Positions 32,296 to 35,170 of a stretch of DNA of 35,170 nucleotides are shown here, piece by piece. The notes under the pieces were generated by a model. It was given only the letters and a program-made list of their open reading frames with translations, had not been told where the DNA came from and ran no database searches. Positions within the stretch are counted from its first letter, which is position 1, and each line of letters begins with the position of its first letter. Position numbers and translations under genes: made by a program. Source of the DNA: Flavobacteriales bacterium (GTDB lineage Bacteria > Bacteroidota > Bacteroidia > Flavobacteriales > UBA7430); NCBI GenBank assembly GCA_022425195.1, contig JAKMFX010000020.1, forward strand, positions 1-35,170, given 5' to 3'.

Positions 32296-34695
32296 ATGAA
32301 TGAAGCGGAAACTAGAGCAGAATTAATAGACCCAAAGCTAAAAGAAGCAGGTTGGGGTGTGGTTGAAGGTTCTAAAATATTAAGAGAACGCAATTGCCAA
32401 ATTACCGCTGGTCGTATTCAAAGTGGTGGTAGAAGAGGTAAACCACTTATTGCAGATTATATTTTGGTATACAAAGGCATTAAACTAGCGGTAGTAGAAG
32501 CAAAAGCAAGAAATTTAGAAGTTGGTGAAGGTGTAGCACAAGCCAAATTATATGCAGATAAATTAACCTTGGATACTACCTATTCTTCTAACGGAGATGA
32601 GATTTACCAAATCTGTATGCAAACAGGTGAAGAAGGTTTGGTAGACCGTTATTTATCTCCACAAGAATTATGGATAAAATCCTATCCTCTACGAGCAAGT
32701 TCAGAAATTACAGAACTATGGAGAGATAACTTTTCTAGCGTTCCTTTTGAAGACAAATCGGGTACTTGGCAACCTCGTTATTATCAAGAAATTGCTATTA
32801 AAAGAACCTTAGAAGCAATTGCCCAAGGCAAAGACCGTATTCTATTAACACTTGCTACAGGAACAGGAAAAACAGCTATTTCATTCCAAATTGCTTGGAA
32901 GTTATTTCAAACCCGTTGGAATTTAACTGCCAACAACCAATATCAAAAAAGAAGACCAAGAATTTTATTCTTAGCGCATAGAAATATACTAGCCAATCAA
33001 GCATTCAATTCCTTCTCAGCATTTCCAGAAGATGCATTGGTTCGCATCAAACCTAAAGAGATTAAGAAAAGAGGAAAGGTGCCTACCAATGGCAGTATAT
33101 TCTTTACCATTTTTCAGTCGTTAATGGCAAATGACAATACTGCTGATTCAGAAGAAAATGAAGAAGATATTACTGATTACGACACAGAAGCTGCTTACTA
33201 CAATCAATACCCAAAGGACTATTTTGATTTAATAATTATTGATGAGTGTCACATTGGTGGAGCAAATGATGAAAGCACTTGGAGAGGTATTTTAGATTAC
33301 TTCTCTCCAGCTGTTCAATTAGGATTAACAGCAACACCAAAACGAAAAGACAATGTAGATACCTACAAATACTTTGGTGATCCTGTATATATTTATTCAT
33401 TGAAAGAAGGTATAAATGATGGTTTCTTAACGCCTTTTAAGGTAAAACGAATCAACACAACCATTGATGATTATATCTACACTCCTGATGATACAGTTGT
33501 AGAAGGAGAAATTGAAGAAGGTAAGCTCTATGAGGAAAAGGATTTTAACCGAAAAATTGTAATTCCTGCAAGAGAGCGTTATCGTGTGCACACCTTTATG
33601 AAGGATGCCAACGAAAATGAGAAAACAATAATTTTCTGTGCTACTCAGCAACACGCAGCAATGGTGCGTGATATGGTAAATCAGAATAAAAAGATTAGCA
33701 AAAACACAGAGTATTGTGTTCGTGTAACTGCTAATGATGGAAGTATTGGAGATAATGCATTAAAGCAATTTCAAGACAACGAAAAGAGCATTCCAACCAT
33801 TTTAACGACTTCTAGAAAACTGTCTACAGGAGTTGATGCACGTAATGTGAGAAACATTGTGCTAATGCGTCCTGTAAATGATATTATAGAATTTAAACAA
33901 ATTGTAGGTAGAGGTACAAGAACCTTTGATGGTAAAGATTACTTCACTATTTACGACTTTGTAGATGCACACCAACGTTTCCTTGACCCTGAATGGGACG
34001 GAGAACCTGAAGACCCTGTAATCCCTGAACCAAGAGAACCAAAGCCAAATACAGATGAAGAGGATAGTCCTAGTAATGATGAAGAGGAATCTACAAAAGG
34101 GCGTAATAATAAAGTTAAGATTAAGCTTAAAGGTGGCAAAGAGTTAGAAATACAGCATACAACACAAACAATGTTTTGGGATGCTAATGGTACACCTATG
34201 TCTTCTGAACAGTTTTTAAATAATCTATTTGGAGAAATTCCAAACTTGTTTAAAAGTGAAGCGGAATTAAGAGAATTGTGGAGCAATCCAACTACTCGAA
34301 AAACGTTACTCGAAAAACTAGAAGCAGCAGGCTACGGTACAGAAGAATTAAATGCACTACGCAAACTGGTAAATGCAGAAAAAAGTGATTTGTTTGATGT
34401 GTTAGAATATGTGTTTAATAGTGAAATCAAACCAATTACCAGAGCCGAACGTGTTGCAGCAGCAGAAGCTACTATTTTCACTTTAATGAATGACAAACAG
34501 AAAGAGTTTATTGAATTTGTATTAAGCAAATACATTGAAATTGGTGTTGGAGAATTAGACCAATCCAAGCTTCCTGTTTTACTGTCTAGTATGTTCCAAT
34601 CACAACAAGATGGAATTGCAGAACTAGGTGGAGATGTAATGAAAATTAGAAATATGTTTATTGAATTTCAACAGTATTTATATAAGTCAGCATAA
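32296..34695 (+). CDS. hsdR: Type I restriction endonuclease subunit, EcoEI-type
   Basis: A 799-residue motor and nuclease subunit. The N-terminal PD-(D/E)xK nuclease shows Asp54, then Glu68 and Lys70 in VVEAK, with the downstream QAKLYA motif. The superfamily 2 translocase has Walker A ATGTGKT (187-193), DECH (316-319), LTATP (344-348), and a second lobe with IVGRGTRTFDGKDYFTIYDF. An acidic linker and a helical C-terminal domain (LFDVLEYVFNSEIKPITRAERV) resemble the EcoEI R family, whose members are about 800 aa. It should cleave unmodified DNA after translocation. It starts 4 nt after hsdS; a folded repeat begins two bases after its stop. Confidence 0.95.
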   Translation: MNEAETRAELIDPKLKEAGWGVVEGSKILRERNCQITAGRIQSGGRRGKPLIADYILVYKGIKLAVVEAKARNLEVGEGVAQAKLYADKLTLDTTYSSNGDEIYQICMQTGEEGLVDRYLSPQELWIKSYPLRASSEITELWRDNFSSVPFEDKSGTWQPRYYQEIAIKRTLEAIAQGKDRILLTLATGTGKTAISFQIAWKLFQTRWNLTANNQYQKRRPRILFLAHRNILANQAFNSFSAFPEDALVRIKPKEIKKRGKVPTNGSIFFTIFQSLMANDNTADSEENEEDITDYDTEAAYYNQYPKDYFDLIIIDECHIGGANDESTWRGILDYFSPAVQLGLTATPKRKDNVDTYKYFGDPVYIYSLKEGINDGFLTPFKVKRINTTIDDYIYTPDDTVVEGEIEEGKLYEEKDFNRKIVIPARERYRVHTFMKDANENEKTIIFCATQQHAAMVRDMVNQNKKISKNTEYCVRVTANDGSIGDNALKQFQDNEKSIPTILTTSRKLSTGVDARNVRNIVLMRPVNDIIEFKQIVGRGTRTFDGKDYFTIYDFVDAHQRFLDPEWDGEPEDPVIPEPREPKPNTDEEDSPSNDEEESTKGRNNKVKIKLKGGKELEIQHTTQTMFWDANGTPMSSEQFLNNLFGEIPNLFKSEAELRELWSNPTTRKTLLEKLEAAGYGTEELNALRKLVNAEKSDLFDVLEYVFNSEIKPITRAERVAAAEATIFTLMNDKQKEFIEFVLSKYIEIGVGELDQSKLPVLLSSMFQSQQDGIAELGGDVMKIRNMFIEFQQYLYKSA

Positions 34696-34697
34696 AT

Positions 34698-34759
34698 AGC
34701 CAACGCAAGTTCAAGCACATTTAAAGTTTGCTCGTACCTCACAAATTTAAAAGAGCTTT
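34698..34759 (+). repeat. Folded flanking repeat, right copy
   Basis: AGCCAACGCAAGTTCAAGC begins two bases after the hsdR stop. Fold: AAGC (34713-34716) with GCTT (34755-34758); the same 3x3 ACA/AGA internal loop as the left copy; TTTAAA with TTTAAA; a bulged G; TTTG with CAAA; and an 11-nt loop CTCGTACCTCA. Compared with 29223-29280, the stem has changed sequence but stays paired. Confidence 0.7.
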
Positions 34760-34795
34760 CACGCCAACGCTAGCAAGTTTACGGAATAAAAGCCA

Positions 34796-34804
34796 GCAGG
34801 TAAC
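34796..34804 (+). repeat. Right 9-nt terminal inverted repeat of the restriction cassette
   Basis: GCAGGTAAC is the exact reverse complement of GTTACCTGC at 29201-29209. A further GCCAACGC copy lies just inside it at 34763-34770. Confidence 0.55.
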
Positions 34805-35170
34805 AATGTATAAAAAGTATATCCGAGCAAAAAATAAATAACTCATAATAACTTGATATAGTGAGTTATAAATAGTTTTTAAAGCTTCTCTTAAAAACTG
34901 CCTAACATACAAACTACCATACTTTCTATTGTAATATTAAGAAGGAAAAAGAAAATGTTTTTTTTCAAAATTTCTTCAAATTCATCAGATATTGCTTACC
35001 AATTTTTTTCAATAGGCTTCAATCAGGTCTTTTTAGCCAATACATTAGTTTTGTGCGAAATTTATTTTAACACAAAACTTTTGCTTATGGTTAAACTCAT
35101 TGATGACAACGAAAATGACAGAGAAAACATCATTAATTAAATACAAATTATGATATTATAAAGTTACTAT
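34805..35170. other. AT-rich sequence after the cassette, no credible gene
   Basis: Very AT-rich. It contains an inverted repeat ATAACTCA (34838-34845) / TGAGTTAT (34862-34869). A 61-codon frame at 34955-35140 has low-complexity, Phe- and Asn-rich content and no recognisable motif, so I do not call it a gene. The adjoining right flank of the cassette continues beyond the window. Confidence 0.5.

Noticed and set aside
29223-34804. Canonical class 1-type integron attC sites at the cassette ends
   Set aside because: No RYYYAAC/GTTRRRY pair brackets the folds, no integrase is in the window, and the unit is large for a gene cassette. Only attC-like folding is claimed.
34955-35140. A 61-codon plus-strand open frame at the right end
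   Set aside because: Low-complexity AT-rich content without motifs or clear start signals; open frames of this length are expected by chance on either strand here.
28960-35170. A CRISPR array or additional defence genes beside the restriction operon
   Set aside because: No regularly spaced repeats with unique spacers and no further defence-type coding frame are visible.

Overview
The window looks like a chromosomal segment of a Gram-negative member of the Bacteroidota, most likely a Flavobacteriia-type organism. Evidence: many genes carry upstream -7 boxes of the form TAnnTTTG, which is the Bacteroidota housekeeping promoter; Shine-Dalgarno sequences are weak or absent; there is an HU-CCDC81/SPOR fusion protein of a kind known from this phylum; and a CMP-KDO synthetase implies lipopolysaccharide.

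Region 1 (1-6726) holds a truncated trigger factor gene, fructose-1,6-bisphosphatase, the transcription-repair coupling factor Mfd, and a convergent membrane fatty-acid desaturase. Region 2 (6899-19670) is almost entirely minus-strand core genes. Reading downstream along that strand: rplM-rpsI-rpsB-tsf, a terminator, then pyrH-frr-(MMPL exporter)-rfbA-(polyprenyl diphosphate synthase)-(131 aa unknown), then sucA-sucB ending in a strong terminator. Region 3 (19873-28486) is metabolic and envelope genes: kbl, gdhA, a broken dprA, kdsB, the HU-SPOR protein, a GT9 glycosyltransferase, ansA and a TatD-family nuclease.

Region 4 (28576-35170) is accessory in character. A tRNA-Ser(GGA) and its terminator are followed by about 700 nt without a credible gene. 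This stretch is full of structured repeats: a long hairpin, two diverged direct-repeat copies, and an array of short triloop hairpins in which two units show a compensatory base change. After it comes a compact, visibly AT-richer type I restriction-modification operon (xre-hsdM-hsdS-hsdR). The operon is flanked by two diverged copies of a folded element: 29223-29280 before it, and 34698-34759 starting two bases after the hsdR stop. The two copies keep the same 3x3 internal loop and an 11-nt terminal loop, while the stem between them has different but still paired sequence. Outside them lies a 9-nt inverted repeat, GTTACCTGC ... GCAGGTAAC. This suggests that the restriction system travels as a unit bounded by structured, attC-like or otherwise folded recombination sites. 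No recombinase is present in the window, so the mechanism is inference.

The core part supports translation, nucleotide metabolism, the TCA cycle, gluconeogenesis and envelope synthesis. The distal part is DNA defence at a probable insertion hotspot beside a tRNA gene. dprA, needed for uptake of transforming DNA, is disrupted by what looks like a small deletion plus frameshift.
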